Source: Mercurialis annua | Lineage: Eukaryota > Streptophyta > Magnoliopsida > Malpighiales > Euphorbiaceae | Length of the DNA: 64,000 nucleotides | Direction of reading: 5' to 3' | Assembly (NCBI RefSeq): GCF_937616625.2 | Contig: NC_065574.1 | Coordinates: forward strand, 1,302,001 to 1,366,000 | Part shown: positions 50,547 to 61,390 of the stretch, piece by piece | Layout of the letters: each line of letters starts with the position of its first letter | How positions within the stretch are numbered: the first letter of the stretch is position 1 | Position numbers and translations under genes: made by a program | Notes under the pieces: generated by a model | Database searches by the model: none | Seen by the model: only the letters and a program-made list of their open reading frames with translations | What the model was told of the DNA's origin: nothing

Positions 50547-52312
50547 TTAAAAATTTATGGAAGGAATATTTCCTTTCCATTTTACATTGTGTCTCTCACA
50601 TTTAAGAGCTGTTCGTGCAAGAAGATGTGCTCCCCTGTTTGATTGCCTGTTCGCATACTTCACACTCATACACTGCAAACTTGGTAGCATACTCCTGCAG
50701 TCTTGGACAAACAGACCAATGTCATTAGCAGGCACCACATCATTCTTGAAGATATCCACTGCAACTTTTGAGTCAGAATTGATCTCAAAAGGAATTAGAT
50801 TTTCCTCTAGTGCCAACATAATTCCATCTCTGATTGCCACTGCCTCTCCTGTGCTCACATCTGTTAACCCCCTATATTTGCAGTAGCCAGAAGTTATAAC
50901 TTGTCCCTGCCAATCGCGAGCTACTGCTCCAGTACCATAGCACTTATTAATGCTGTCAAAACCTGCATCAACGTTGATTTTGTATGTATGTCTTCTTGGG
51001 GGTATCCACCTCTTATCCTCAGCCAGAATCCTTCTTCCTGCTCTTGCTCCCAGATACTTTCCTTCTTTCCCTGCCTTTTCAAACTCCTCAATATAGTTTT
51101 AAGCCCAAAGGACTACCTGGTCTGCTGGTTTGCCAATGCTGCCAAAAACTGAACAGTTTCTATTGCTCCAAATTAACCACAATATCACACCAAACATCTG
51201 GAACTCCTCCTTTTTAAGAATTCTGAAAGCATGTAAGAAGAAGTCCTGAACTCCCCAATTTCTTTCAGGTTTAATGCTCTCTGATAAGCTCCAAAGCTTC
51301 CATGTGTTCTTCGCCTTTTTGCAATACCAGAAAACATGCATTTGATTCTCAATATCCATTCCACAGTCTTCACACAAGCTGTTCACCTGCATACCCCTCT
51401 GAGCCAAATTTGTCTTCACAGGAAGCCAATTTTGAAAAGCTCTCCATATGAAATTTTTTACCTTATTTGGAACAACCATTTTCCACAATGATTTCCACCA
51501 CTTTAAGTTTGCTGAGACAGTAGAGCTTGAAGCTATCCCCTTCATATTCCATGCCAATCTGTATCCACTCCTCACAGAATACTCACCATCTTTGTCATAG
51601 TGCCATCGTAGTAAATCCTTTTGACTTGTTATTGCCAAAGGGATCTGCAGAATGCTTTCTACATCTATTTCATCAAAACTGTCAACAATGGACTCAACCT
51701 TCCAAAACGCATTATCAGAGATTAGCTGACTAACCTTAGTATCTTCAGGCAGCTTGTGATTGCTCTGGATTTTGAAAGTTGATTCCCTTGGGATTCAAGG
51801 GTCAGCATAAATATTGATATCATTCCCATCACCAACTCTCCATCTATTGCCTGCTACTAAAACATCCTTCGCCCACATGATACTTCTCCAGGTATAGGAC
51901 CCCATTCTTGGGCAAGATGCATTCAAAAAGGAGCAGTTTTTGAAGTACCTGTGCTTGTATATTCTGGCCAACAAACAGTTTGGGTTACTGTGAATTCTCC
52001 ATCCTTGCTTTGCCAATAGAGCTTTATTAAAACACTCTAAATCCCTAAACCCCATACCTCCCATACATTTAGGTTTGCACAAAGTTTTCCATTTTGCCCG
52101 GTGAATTTTCCTGCTCTCTGTACTGCTTCCCCACCAAAATTTATTGCAAAGACCTTCAATAGCTGTAATCAGGCCTTTAGGAATCCTGAAACAATTCATA
52201 TAATATGTGGGAATGGCGTAAATAACCGCTTTCAGTAAGACTTCTCTACCTCCGCTTGGAAAAAGATTTTCCTTCCACGATTGCAATTTTTGCCAAATTC
52301 TCTCTTTAATGT
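50547..52312 (-). pseudogene. 5'-truncated LINE reverse transcriptase with RNase H, two stops
   Basis: One minus-strand frame covers the end of the plant L1-type LINE ORF2: the region after the RT core (WKENLFPSGGREVLLKAVIY, AIPTYYMNCFRIPKG, NKFWWG, MGGMGFRDLECFNKALLAKQ), the zf-RVT domain (VPNKVKNFIWRAFQNWLPVK, C-x2-C..H-x4-C spacing) and an RNase H domain (INVDAGFD, EAVAIRDG, INSDSK, VKYANRQSNRGAHLLA). The catalytic RT core is missing. Two in-frame nonsense codons break it: TGA at 51797-51795, where relatives have Trp in D-P-W-(L/I)-P, and TAA at 51101-51099 before NYIEEF. No frameshift is seen. Open stretches on the opposite strand are shadows. Confidence 0.9.
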
Positions 52313-52349
52313 ATAAATTTATACATATTTTTAACAATAAAAGTATCAT

Positions 52350-53153
52350 AAAATCAAACCATTTAGGAGTATTTTATGTATATTTTTTGAAGTTTGTATT
52401 TTAATAAATTTTTCTATTCTGAACAAAAAATATATAATTTTTTTTTACAGTTAGTTCTGAAACTTCTTTTATAAAATTTGAAAATTAAATTTTATGTATA
52501 ATTTGTTTAATAAAACATGATTAACAATATTTTCATTTCGTTACCAAGATTTTTTTGTTAGTTGTATGTGCTTTGTAATTTTTTTTTATAAAAATATTAA
52601 TGACTTACTATTATTTTTTCTATATTAAAAAATATTATTAACTCCAATCCAAATAGAATTTATCTTCTCTTTAAGCTCTAATGTGTCACGGGAAATTTTA
52701 TCTAGACCCGGTTTATGAAAAAAAAAACATAAACCTATCCAATCATATGCTAAAAAAATGAGAAGAGAAAAAATTATGAAAAGAGAGAGAACGCCCAATA
52801 TGGTGACTTAAAAAATTAAGTTTACATATAATAAAAAAATTAGGTTTACATATGGTTTTTTTGTTGAAAGTCATGTGTATAAATTATCAAATGTTAATAT
52901 TTAGGAGTATAAATATATATTTGGTCAATAAATAAATAATTTACAAAAAGCATCTGATACGCCATATCTTTTAATTTGATTTTTGCATATAAGAACTCAA
53001 TGTTTAGGGTTGTTTGAAATGATTCGGTTTAAAATAAATATTTTAATTTGATGCTAAATTATATATTAAAGAAATTGAATTAATAAATCAATTTTTTTAT
53101 TATAATTTCGTCGCTATGATTTTTTTTTATAACAAATAACATGGCAAATAACA
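52350..53153. other. AT-rich intergenic
   Basis: Very AT-rich DNA upstream of the truncated LINE. No gene or repeat recognised. Confidence 0.45.
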
Positions 53154-53161
53154 TAACATCT

Positions 53162-53396
53162 TTTTTTTGGTGCAAGGTTCATGAAGTTTTCTGAACGGAT
53201 CTCAACTATAAGACGACACCTTTAAGCCTTCCACATTCAAACTAATCCTCATTCGGACAGTGTAGATCTCTTGCGGGAGGCAAACTCTGCCTTTAAATTT
53301 TAAACGGCTGCATACATGAGCACGGGTCGAACCCACAACCTCACTTAAGTTAGACGAGCGCTTTACCAATTCATCTACGCTTTGAGATTTAAAAAC
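53162..53396 (-). mobile_element. tRNA-derived SINE, second family
   Basis: A 235-bp element on the minus strand. Near its 5' end an A-box-like GAATTGGTAAAGCGCTCGTC is followed by GAGGTTGTGGGTTCGACCC (B box), then a unique body and a terminal A-tract, seen as T8 from 53161. Flanking TAACATCT lies at 53154-53161 and 53397-53404. Its tRNA-like head differs from the SINE at 4261-4397, apart from the shared GAGGTTGTGGGTTCGA core, so it is another lineage. Confidence 0.75.
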
Positions 53397-53404
53397 TAAC
53401 ATCT

Positions 53405-54128
53405 CTATTACATATGATCTTCATAAATTCTGCAATCCACTGAACCATCATCACTCAAAGAGGTGAGGTGATTAGCAATAAATTTCGCTTCTTTAAAAAT
53501 ATGGACGACTTGAACCCCAATCTTTTTTTAGAAGCGCAAATACATTGCAAATGTAGGTTAGTTTAATCTAAAATTAATTTTATTTTCAAAAGCTAAAACC
53601 TCCATTGATGAAAATGAAAATTACGTAAAAACAAATAGTCAACAAATTGAAAAAATTAATGTAAAATAATGATGAGAGTTATCCAAATATATGAATAGTT
53701 CAAACATTGAAATTAAGATTTTGAAATCCTTGATTTTTGAAACGTCAAAATTTTCAAATCTCATCTTCAATATATCCAAAAATTATCTTTAAACGTTAGA
53801 TCCGTTGAAGATTTATGTTGTCTGATTTTTATCTTCAAAAATTATAAAAAAGTAGATTTTTATTCTCAAAACACCTTATCAATCACCAAGAACATTCAAC
53901 AAACACTATAACAAGAATCAATAAAATTCTAAATCTAAAAAGATTTATAGATCTAAACAGACATAAATATAAAGAAAACTTTAGAAATAGCAATAATTTA
54001 GGTGGATGGAAGATGATTTTTCGATAAAGATTGAAAATCACCTTCTCCCACCCTCTATAAGATCAAGCGAAGATGAGATTTTTAGAGAATAATTTTTTAA
54101 AGAGATTTTTTTTTCTTTTATATTATTC

Positions 54129-54164
<36 letters not shown>

Positions 54165-54345
54165 TTTAATATGTAAATATCAATTCTTTTTTGTGGAAGG
54201 CTAAAAGTATACCCATATTTTGGAGCATAGATGAGAAGCCAAGTTGATTTGTCTTCTTTTAAGGACAAATAAAAGTAGAGCGCCGTTTAAGGTCACAAAC
54301 ATTTGTATTGGTATCAAATCAAACACATCAACTATCACTTAAAAA
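53405..54345. other. AT-rich intergenic
   Basis: Between the second SINE and the young LINE. It contains the TA microsatellite at 54131-54161. No gene recognised. Confidence 0.45.
54131..54161. repeat. (TA)n microsatellite
   Basis: Uninterrupted alternation of T and A over 31 bases. Confidence 0.95.
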
Positions 54346-54354
54346 GGCCGATTA

Positions 54355-57300
54355 ATGAAAAGACTTATATCCAAACGCTTAGACCGAGTTGTTTGTAACC
54401 CGAAATGGAAAGACTTATATCCAAACGCTTCAGTCTTAACTCTCTTGCGTGAATCATCGGACCATGCTCCTATTTTACTAGAGATTGAGGGAAAGAAGCA
54501 AAGAAATCATCATAAAAGAAAGAAAATTCCCAGATTTGAATCAATGTGGGTTAGACGTAGTGACTGCGAAGGTGTCGTCAAATCTGCCTGGGCTGCAAAC
54601 ATAGAAACTGGTGATTCTTCTGTGATGGGAAAAATTAGCAATTGTCTGAATATGCTCCATAGGTGGAATGAAGAAGTCGTGGGTAGTGTAGCAAAACAAA
54701 TCAAACTTAAAAGAAAGCAAATTCTTAATCTCCAGCTTCAAGCAGCAGATCATGAAACTTTCCAATCTATTCGCAAGGTGGAATTAGAGCTTGAAGAGCT
54801 TCTAACTTGCGAGGAAACTTTCTGGTTACAACGATCGAAAGCTCTGTGGCTTAAAGAAGGAGATAGAAACACTGCGTTCTTTCACAGGAAAGCTTCACAA
54901 CGTCGCAAACGCAACACTATTTCTGGTCTCTTTGATTTAAACGGTAATTGGTGTGAAGAGATTGCTGAGCTCGACGTCATATCTAGAGACTATTTCCAAA
55001 CGCTTTTTGAATCATCGAACCCGCTGAATTTTGAAGCAGCTTTAAGAGGTATTCGCAACTCTCTGTCTGTTGATCTGGTTGAACAATTGTCGAGAAGCTA
55101 CACTAGGGAAGAGGTGTCCAAGGCCATCAACAATATGCACCCTCACAAGGCACCCGGTCCGGATGGTATGTCCCCTCTTTTTTTCCAGAAATATTGGCAT
55201 GTTATTGGAGGCGATGTGTGCAGTTTTGTTCTTAGCCTTTTGAATGGTGCTCCTTTTCCAGAGAAATTAAACCACACTCATATAGTCTTAATACCGAAGA
55301 TAAAAAACCCGGAAACCATGAAAGACTATAGGCCTATCAGTCTATGCAACGTTTTGTATAAGATTGTTTCTAAGGTCCTCGTAAATAGGCTAAAAAACAT
55401 TATGCCTCATATCATTTCTCCTACTCAAAGCGCCTTTGTTAAAGATAGGCTTATCACCGACAATATCCTTGTAGCTTTCGAATGTTTCCACTGGATGCAT
55501 CAAAAAAATAAGGGTAAAAAAGGTTATATGGCCATGAAACTCGACATGAGTAAAGCGTTCGACAGAATAGAATGGGGTTTCCTTGAGGCAGTTTTAGATA
55601 AATTGGGTTTTCCAGCTCAATTCCGATCCCTGATTATGAAGTGTATTTCATCGGTTTCCTTCGCAGTCATGATTAATGGTAATCCCCAAAGCACATTTTT
55701 TCCGAGTCGTGGACTCAGACAGGGCGACCCCCTTTCGCCTTTCCTGTTCATCTTATGTTCAGAGGCATTCTCTGGCCTTTTAAATGCGGCGTCGGCAGAA
55801 GGTAAAATTCATGGGGTCAAGATTGCTAGATCAGCCCCGGTTATTTCGCATCTATTCTTCGCGGATGATACAGTCATTTTCAGTCGTGCCTCAGAAAAGG
55901 AAGCTTTAGAGATCCAAACGCTCATCCGCTGTTATGAGCAAGCTTCAGGACAACTTATAAACTTTGAGAAAACATCTATCTCATTTAGTCGGAATGTCGG
56001 GGCTGCTAACAAACGGAACATTGCTGGTTTGCTAAAGGTTCGCTCAGTCGTTCATCACGACAAATATCTTGGTCTACCAACTTTTGTTGGAAGATCGAAG
56101 CGAGAGATTTTTAATATTCTCCTCGAAAGGGTTTGGAAAAAACTTAGTGGGTGGAAAGAAAAATTACTTTCAAAGGCTGCAAAAGAAGTGCTCCTTAAAT
56201 CGGTTATTCAAGCGATTCCTACCTACGCTATGGGGGGTTTTAGGCTGCCTGCAAACATATGCCAAGAGTTTCAAAGTCTTATGGCAAATTTTTGGTGGAA
56301 AAATGGCTCAAAGGAAAAAGGTATGCATTGGGTCGGATGGGAAAAGATGTGCCGTGCTAAATCAAGCGGAGGCCTTGGGTTTAAGAACATTTCAGCTTTT
56401 AACTCAGCCATGCTTGCTAAGCAAGGCTGGCGTATCATGCACGAAGAAAATTCGCTGGTTTCTCAAGTTCTAAAGGCTAGATACTTTCCTAGGCATTCTC
56501 TCATTGAATCCAAATTATCCCCAAAATCGAGCTTTACATGGAGAAGCATCCATGGAGCCATTCCGCTGCTGATGCGAGGCACTCGCTGGAATGTTGGTAA
56601 TGGTGAGTCTACCAGAATTTTTAAGGACCCATGGCTGCCTCGAGAAGGTCGGTTTTTTGCTTTTCCAGTTGATAATTCCGTTGATACTAACTTAACTGTT
56701 AGCGAGATTCTTGACCAGCAGATTGGAGGTTGGGATGAGGAGAGGATTGATAGTTTGTGCAGTTTAGAAGATGCTGCTTTTATCAAGAACTGGGTGAGAC
56801 GAAAATCAGAGGTTCCGGACAGAATTTCTTGGCACTACTCGAAGAATGGATTTTTCTCTGTTAAAAGCGCTTACCACTTGGAAATGGGTAGTAGGATCAG
56901 CCCGGAGCCATCAATACCTGTTTGTTCAGATTTATGCAAATCCTGGAATTACCTTTGGAAGTTGTCGATCCCTCCAAAAATTAAACATTTTGCGTGGCGA
57001 GTTTTAACTAACAGTCTATCGACGAAAGGAGCTTTGAGACATCGCACTAACATTGGAGATGGCTTATGCACTAGATGCAGGGAGACAGAAAACATAAATC
57101 ACGTTTTCAAAGATTGTGGTTGGGTCCGTGGTGTCTGGTTCGCTTGCAATCTGGGGCTTGATACAAATCGATATCCGAATGTTGATTTTATTCAATGGGC
57201 AAATTTACACTGGCAAAATCTGGATAAGGATGATATAGAGCTGTTCTGGATAACCTGCTGGGGAATTTGGTACGCGCGCAATCAACTCTGCTTCAATAAT

Positions 57301-57918
57301 AACAACATTCCGTATCCAGTGATTCTTAATCTCATTGATAAGACCTTGGGTGATTTCAAATCAGTCTTTAGGGGTGAGATAGAAATCGGAGATGTTAGTG
57401 AAGCTCAATGGCAGAAACCAGTGCAAGGATGTATCAAAATAAATTCCGACGCGGGTAAGGCCGAAGATGGTAATTGGGGCATCGGCTTTGTTGGTCGAGA
57501 TAGCAACGGTGATATTATGGTGATAGGCAACGCTCAAAGGAAGGCGGGTTTAGACATTGCTATAGCTGAAGCTGAAGCGCTGCTGTGGGGTTTAGAAACC
57601 GCAAAGGACTGCTCTTTTTTGAAGGTAGAAATGGAGAGCGACAATGCTCAGTTGATATCAGCCTTGAGAGGAAATCAGGATTACTTAACTGACCTGGGAA
57701 CCATTTTGAATGATATCAGGTCTTTGGCAAAAGATTTCACCCAAGTGGATTGGAGTTGGGTTCCTAGAAAGGCTAACAAGTTAGCTCATGCAATTGCAGC
57801 AGATGCTCAATCTGGAGAAGCTCAAGTATGGATAGAAGATATGCCTTTGCAATGGAAGAAAATCTGGGAGGATGATAGACTTGCTGTCCATCCAATTAAT
57901 CTAGCTAGTACCTTTTAA
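54355..57918 (+). CDS. LINE ORF2 fragment: reverse transcriptase, zf-RVT and RNase H
   Basis: An open frame of 1187 residues. It starts with the last piece of the endonuclease domain (KRLDRVVCNPKWKDLYPNAS, SSDHAPILL), then the RT domain at about residues 260-560 (HKAPGPDGMSPLFFQKYW, LIPKIKNPETMKDYRPISLC, MKLDMSKAFDRIEW, GLRQGDPLSPFLFILCSEAF, and the catalytic FADD box), zf-RVT at about 850-940 (IPPKIKHFAWRV, CTRCRETENINHVFKDC), and an RNase H domain at about 1030-1150 (INSDAGKAEDG, EAEALLWGLE, ESDNAQL, WVPRKANKLAHAIA). Most of the endonuclease is missing, so it cannot mobilise itself in the normal way. The ATG at 54355-54357 lies in the host target-site copy, not in the element. Confidence 0.93.
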   Translation: MKRLISKRLDRVVCNPKWKDLYPNASVLTLLRESSDHAPILLEIEGKKQRNHHKRKKIPRFESMWVRRSDCEGVVKSAWAANIETGDSSVMGKISNCLNMLHRWNEEVVGSVAKQIKLKRKQILNLQLQAADHETFQSIRKVELELEELLTCEETFWLQRSKALWLKEGDRNTAFFHRKASQRRKRNTISGLFDLNGNWCEEIAELDVISRDYFQTLFESSNPLNFEAALRGIRNSLSVDLVEQLSRSYTREEVSKAINNMHPHKAPGPDGMSPLFFQKYWHVIGGDVCSFVLSLLNGAPFPEKLNHTHIVLIPKIKNPETMKDYRPISLCNVLYKIVSKVLVNRLKNIMPHIISPTQSAFVKDRLITDNILVAFECFHWMHQKNKGKKGYMAMKLDMSKAFDRIEWGFLEAVLDKLGFPAQFRSLIMKCISSVSFAVMINGNPQSTFFPSRGLRQGDPLSPFLFILCSEAFSGLLNAASAEGKIHGVKIARSAPVISHLFFADDTVIFSRASEKEALEIQTLIRCYEQASGQLINFEKTSISFSRNVGAANKRNIAGLLKVRSVVHHDKYLGLPTFVGRSKREIFNILLERVWKKLSGWKEKLLSKAAKEVLLKSVIQAIPTYAMGGFRLPANICQEFQSLMANFWWKNGSKEKGMHWVGWEKMCRAKSSGGLGFKNISAFNSAMLAKQGWRIMHEENSLVSQVLKARYFPRHSLIESKLSPKSSFTWRSIHGAIPLLMRGTRWNVGNGESTRIFKDPWLPREGRFFAFPVDNSVDTNLTVSEILDQQIGGWDEERIDSLCSLEDAAFIKNWVRRKSEVPDRISWHYSKNGFFSVKSAYHLEMGSRISPEPSIPVCSDLCKSWNYLWKLSIPPKIKHFAWRVLTNSLSTKGALRHRTNIGDGLCTRCRETENINHVFKDCGWVRGVWFACNLGLDTNRYPNVDFIQWANLHWQNLDKDDIELFWITCWGIWYARNQLCFNNNNIPYPVILNLIDKTLGDFKSVFRGEIEIGDVSEAQWQKPVQGCIKINSDAGKAEDGNWGIGFVGRDSNGDIMVIGNAQRKAGLDIAIAEAEALLWGLETAKDCSFLKVEMESDNAQLISALRGNQDYLTDLGTILNDIRSLAKDFTQVDWSWVPRKANKLAHAIAADAQSGEAQVWIEDMPLQWKKIWEDDRLAVHPINLASTF

Positions 57919-57990
57919 TTTCCTGTTTTTGCTTTTTCCTTGTCTTGCTGTGCAAGAATTTGTTTTTCCTCAAAAAAAAAAAAAAAAAAA
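54359..57990 (+). mobile_element. 5'-truncated LINE insertion with poly(A) and 13-bp target duplication
   Basis: Flanked by exact GGCCGATTAATGA copies at 54346-54358 and 57991-58003 and ending in an A18-19 tail. The 5' end is truncated within the endonuclease domain. The first bases repeat an internal stretch: AAAGACTTATATCCAAACGC and two more bases occur at 54358-54379 and again at 54410-54431, a junction duplication of the kind made when the reverse transcript is joined. Perfect target copies and an unbroken frame point to a recent insertion. Confidence 0.95.
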
Positions 57991-58003
57991 GGCCGATTAA
58001 TGA

Positions 58004-60377
58004 GTGAGGCTTTTTTTCCCCAAATTTATTAAAGTGCATAAATATTTTTATTGGGAATGCATTGTTTTTATTATAATGAAAAATTGAAACTAAAATGATA
58101 TGTCTCTACTCCTGCATTATATATACACACGACAAAACTGTACAAAACTTAAACATTCTATGCTTTTGCATTAGGGCTATATTGTCATCTTTCTTATCAA
58201 TCTATCTACCTCTTTTAATAAAGAAAAAAAATCAACAATCATTTTTATTAATTATTTTAAATCATTAGTATTTAATTTATATGTTTGATTTCTAATTAGT
58301 ATTTTATATTTATATAATTTGTTTATTTTCCTTTAGGTTTCTTAATTTTTTTTACTTTTTATAGGATTTATAATACCATACAAAAGCAGTCCATTAATTT
58401 TAAATTTCCATGCAAATTTGAGAGATATAGTAAGTGGATTATATATTTTAAAATTTACTAGGGACAATTTTTAAAATTGTTGGATTGCTCCCAATGTGGA
58501 GGGAGTTGGATACGATTATACGGCTTAAACAGCAAATGAGGACAATAATGTGACACGTGACATGAAAATTAGGGTTACAGTGAAAGACCAGAAGCTCCAT
58601 TATTGTTTGGTGGGGACTTAATAAAAGTAAATATTAAATTGCATAAATAAAAGTTGGTTATTACGTGGCATTTTCTTAGTATGGAAGAAATAGGTTAAAT
58701 GGCTCAATGCCACTGCCTTTATTACCCTGCACTTTATTTTTTTTTATATATTTCTTACTCATGCTCGTCCACGTATAATCTAATAACATATCAATTTTAA
58801 ATAATACTTAAAACATCATTAAAAATATTATCACATAAGTTTGAATTATATGGCATGTAAATAATATTGATAAATTTGATAGTCTTTTCAGTAATAAGAT
58901 GTAAACATATATTTATACTAAGCTAGTCGTATCTCGTGCGTTATGTAAAATATTATCTAGTGATTTCAAAGCTCGCAATTAGGTAAACCCTAAATCTACA
59001 ATTTTCATGAAGACATGTTTGTTTAAAAACCCTCGTTTCGGAGTTTTCTCTCTATGCACATAAACGAAAAACAATTACAATTTATTCATAATTAAAGAAT
59101 AAAAATTGAAAAATTATCATAAAAATAATTCTCTTTATCTTTTGTTTATAGATCATATATCATTGTGACTTAAATATATTAATCTAGATATGATGAATCA
59201 TAAGTTGTAAATGATTGTTCCGTCTTAATGAATTGTTATTGATTTAAATTTTTATTGAATTAAAAAACTTTAAGATTTTATTTTGTGTTTGATGCATTTA
59301 TATAGTTTGTAAAATTATATACATGTTTTGATCGCTAAAGAACAAGTAATCATTTGGGATGATAGAAATAGATTTACAAGATTATTTTGACAATAATAAA
59401 ATTCATTAATCTCTGATGATGCTATAAGTACATGCGTTCAGAAAAAATTTCAATCAATATATTTATAATATGGATTATAGAAGCGTGATGTAAACACTAA
59501 GAGGGTGTTAACCTAGTTGAAATGCTCATGTGCATATCTTGATTTCTATATTCCAACATTTTACTCAAAAAAAGTAAAAGTATTTCACAAATTTACAAAA
59601 TTAATGGTGTTATCAAACACTTTACATTCATATACATTGTTCTTTAGAAAATACATATATAAATCGCCATTTTCTTTTATTTATATCAGATTTTTTGCGT
59701 TAATTTAATTATTATTAGTTATTGCTTATGATTTTATTTAACTCTAAAAAGGTGCCAATTGGATATTTCTGAAGTTGTATCTACAAAGACTATATAAATA
59801 ATAATAATTTTTTATATCCAATTTTATCAAAATTAATTTAAAAATAACTATAATAAATTGATACAGGATGTAGTTAGGAAATGGATCTAGTTTTTTTCTT
59901 TTGGAAGTAGAGTTATTGATAAAGAATGTAGTTAGGATATGGATATAGCTAAGAACATAGATAATTGATTTCTACACTCTTCAATAACCATATTCCAAAA
60001 GAATTAGGTATATAATTATGGAATAATACCCCACAGAAAGGCTAAACATGCTTGCTTTTTATTTTTTGATGTTGGTGTTAAATGAATTAGAAAAACATAA
60101 TTTATTATTGTTTAATCTAATCTACTTGTGAACTCAATCTGCTTGACACTTGATGGAAAAATATTGTTTGGTGAATATAATTTAGGTATGGTGTGTGGGA
60201 ATAAGGCAGGATTAAATAGAGGAACAATAATGCTTGCAAAATCTAGCAACTTGCACATTTTTCATAAAGCTAAAGGATGGAATGTAATACTCCTTTTTCA
60301 AAACATTTTAAAATTTTAAAAATTAAATTAAAATAAATTATGAAATAATTTAAAATAATGTAATATTTTTCACTATC
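58004..60377. other. AT-rich intergenic
   Basis: About 2.4 kb without a recognisable gene, upstream of the DUF4408 gene. The open stretches at 59517-59708 and 60128-60319 have no family. Confidence 0.5.
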
Positions 60378-60385
60378 TATAAATA
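60378..60385 (+). promoter_or_regulatory. TATA box of the DUF4408 gene
   Basis: TATAAATA in CTATCTATAAATAGCAACC. A start site about 30 bases downstream would give a leader of roughly 300 bases before 60707. Confidence 0.6.
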
Positions 60386-60556
60386 GCAACCTACACAACT
60401 TAAAGTTTTCAACAACAATAGCATCATTTTCTAGTGCATAAGCTAAACTAGAGAAAAAAACAGAGGCTCCTCTGTTTTACTCTGTTTTGCTCTGTTTTTA
60501 ACCTATTTCGCCTTTTCTAATACTTATATTTGTTCATCTGGAGCAAATTATTAATT

Positions 60557-60637
60557 ATGTTAGTATCAAATTTTTCGAAGCTCAGGGAGATGGCTGCTAC
60601 TAATGCTTTTATTCTTGACGAATCTTCTTTCGAGTGA
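60557..60637 (+). promoter_or_regulatory. Upstream ORF in the DUF4408 leader, same frame as the main gene
   Basis: ATG at 60557 opens 26 codons (MLVSNFSKLREMAATNAF...) ending with TGA at 60635-60637. It is in the same frame as the main ORF, and no other stop lies between this TGA and the main ATG at 60707. It could repress translation, or be the first part of a longer protein interrupted by one nonsense codon. Confidence 0.5.
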
Positions 60638-60706
60638 GAACCCGAAATCCTATACCTTCTTCACCATCTTTACGAATTCATCAAATCTTCCATTTCCTTA
60701 AAGAAA

Positions 60707-61390
60707 ATGGATTCGTTCCATATCAGCAACATCAAACTCGAGAAGGCAAACGCGATCAAGAAGCATCGCCAGATTCAAAAGATTGCGACCTTTTTCAGGT
60801 TCATTGAAATATGCCTTGTTCTTGCTTTGGTTTCTAGGTTTTCTGTTAAACTACCGGTTGCTGTCAAGAACTCGGGCGAATACTTCAAGGACTTAACGGT
60901 TTTTCTCGTAAGCCCTCGCTTTATTTTCATCCTCGGAAACGCGATAGTCGTCATTCTTTTTGTGAAATCAGGTCATTTTTCCGGTCAAGATTCCAATGGA
61001 GAGAATTCAAGAACCGATTTCTACGAAGAATTTGTTCAGAATAGCGAAAAGAGTCAGGTGATGCACCGATACGAAGATGAAAACAGAGGAAAAAAACAGA
61101 GGACTTATGTGCAGCAAATAGTTCCTGAAAAAACTTGCGCATCTTTGGAAATCAAGAATTATCAAAGAAGTCAATCCGAAAAACTCGAACAAGCTAGTCG
61201 GAACAAATCATGCAGAGAATTGAGGCGCATAGCGTCGGAGAATTGCAGGGAAATTGTTGATAGTAGTGAAGTATGGATGAAAATTCCGTATCCCGAAGAT
61301 AACATGAGCAATGAAGAATTTCGGAGCGCCGTCGAGGATTTCATTGCAAGACAGAAGAGGATTAGAAGAGATGAAGAAAATTCTGTGTAG
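60707..61390 (+). CDS. DUF4408 / DUF761 membrane protein
   Basis: A single-exon gene of 227 residues. The N-terminal DUF4408 region reads MDSFHISNIKLEKANAIKKH, followed by two hydrophobic segments (about residues 30-45, ICLVLALVSRFS, and 68-88, FIFILGNAIVVILFVKSG). The middle is polar and charged. The C-terminus has the DUF761 motif MSNEEFRSAVEDFIARQKRI. Plant proteins with this pair of domains are of unknown function; some are stress- or pathogen-responsive. The start at 60707 fits the family N-terminus. Membrane location is inferred from the hydrophobic segments. Confidence 0.9.
   Translation: MDSFHISNIKLEKANAIKKHRQIQKIATFFRFIEICLVLALVSRFSVKLPVAVKNSGEYFKDLTVFLVSPRFIFILGNAIVVILFVKSGHFSGQDSNGENSRTDFYEEFVQNSEKSQVMHRYEDENRGKKQRTYVQQIVPEKTCASLEIKNYQRSQSEKLEQASRNKSCRELRRIASENCREIVDSSEVWMKIPYPEDNMSNEEFRSAVEDFIARQKRIRRDEENSV

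Noticed and set aside
50557..51217. Plus-strand open stretches of 77-109 codons
   Set aside because: Shadows of the LINE RNase H and zf-RVT frame on the minus strand.
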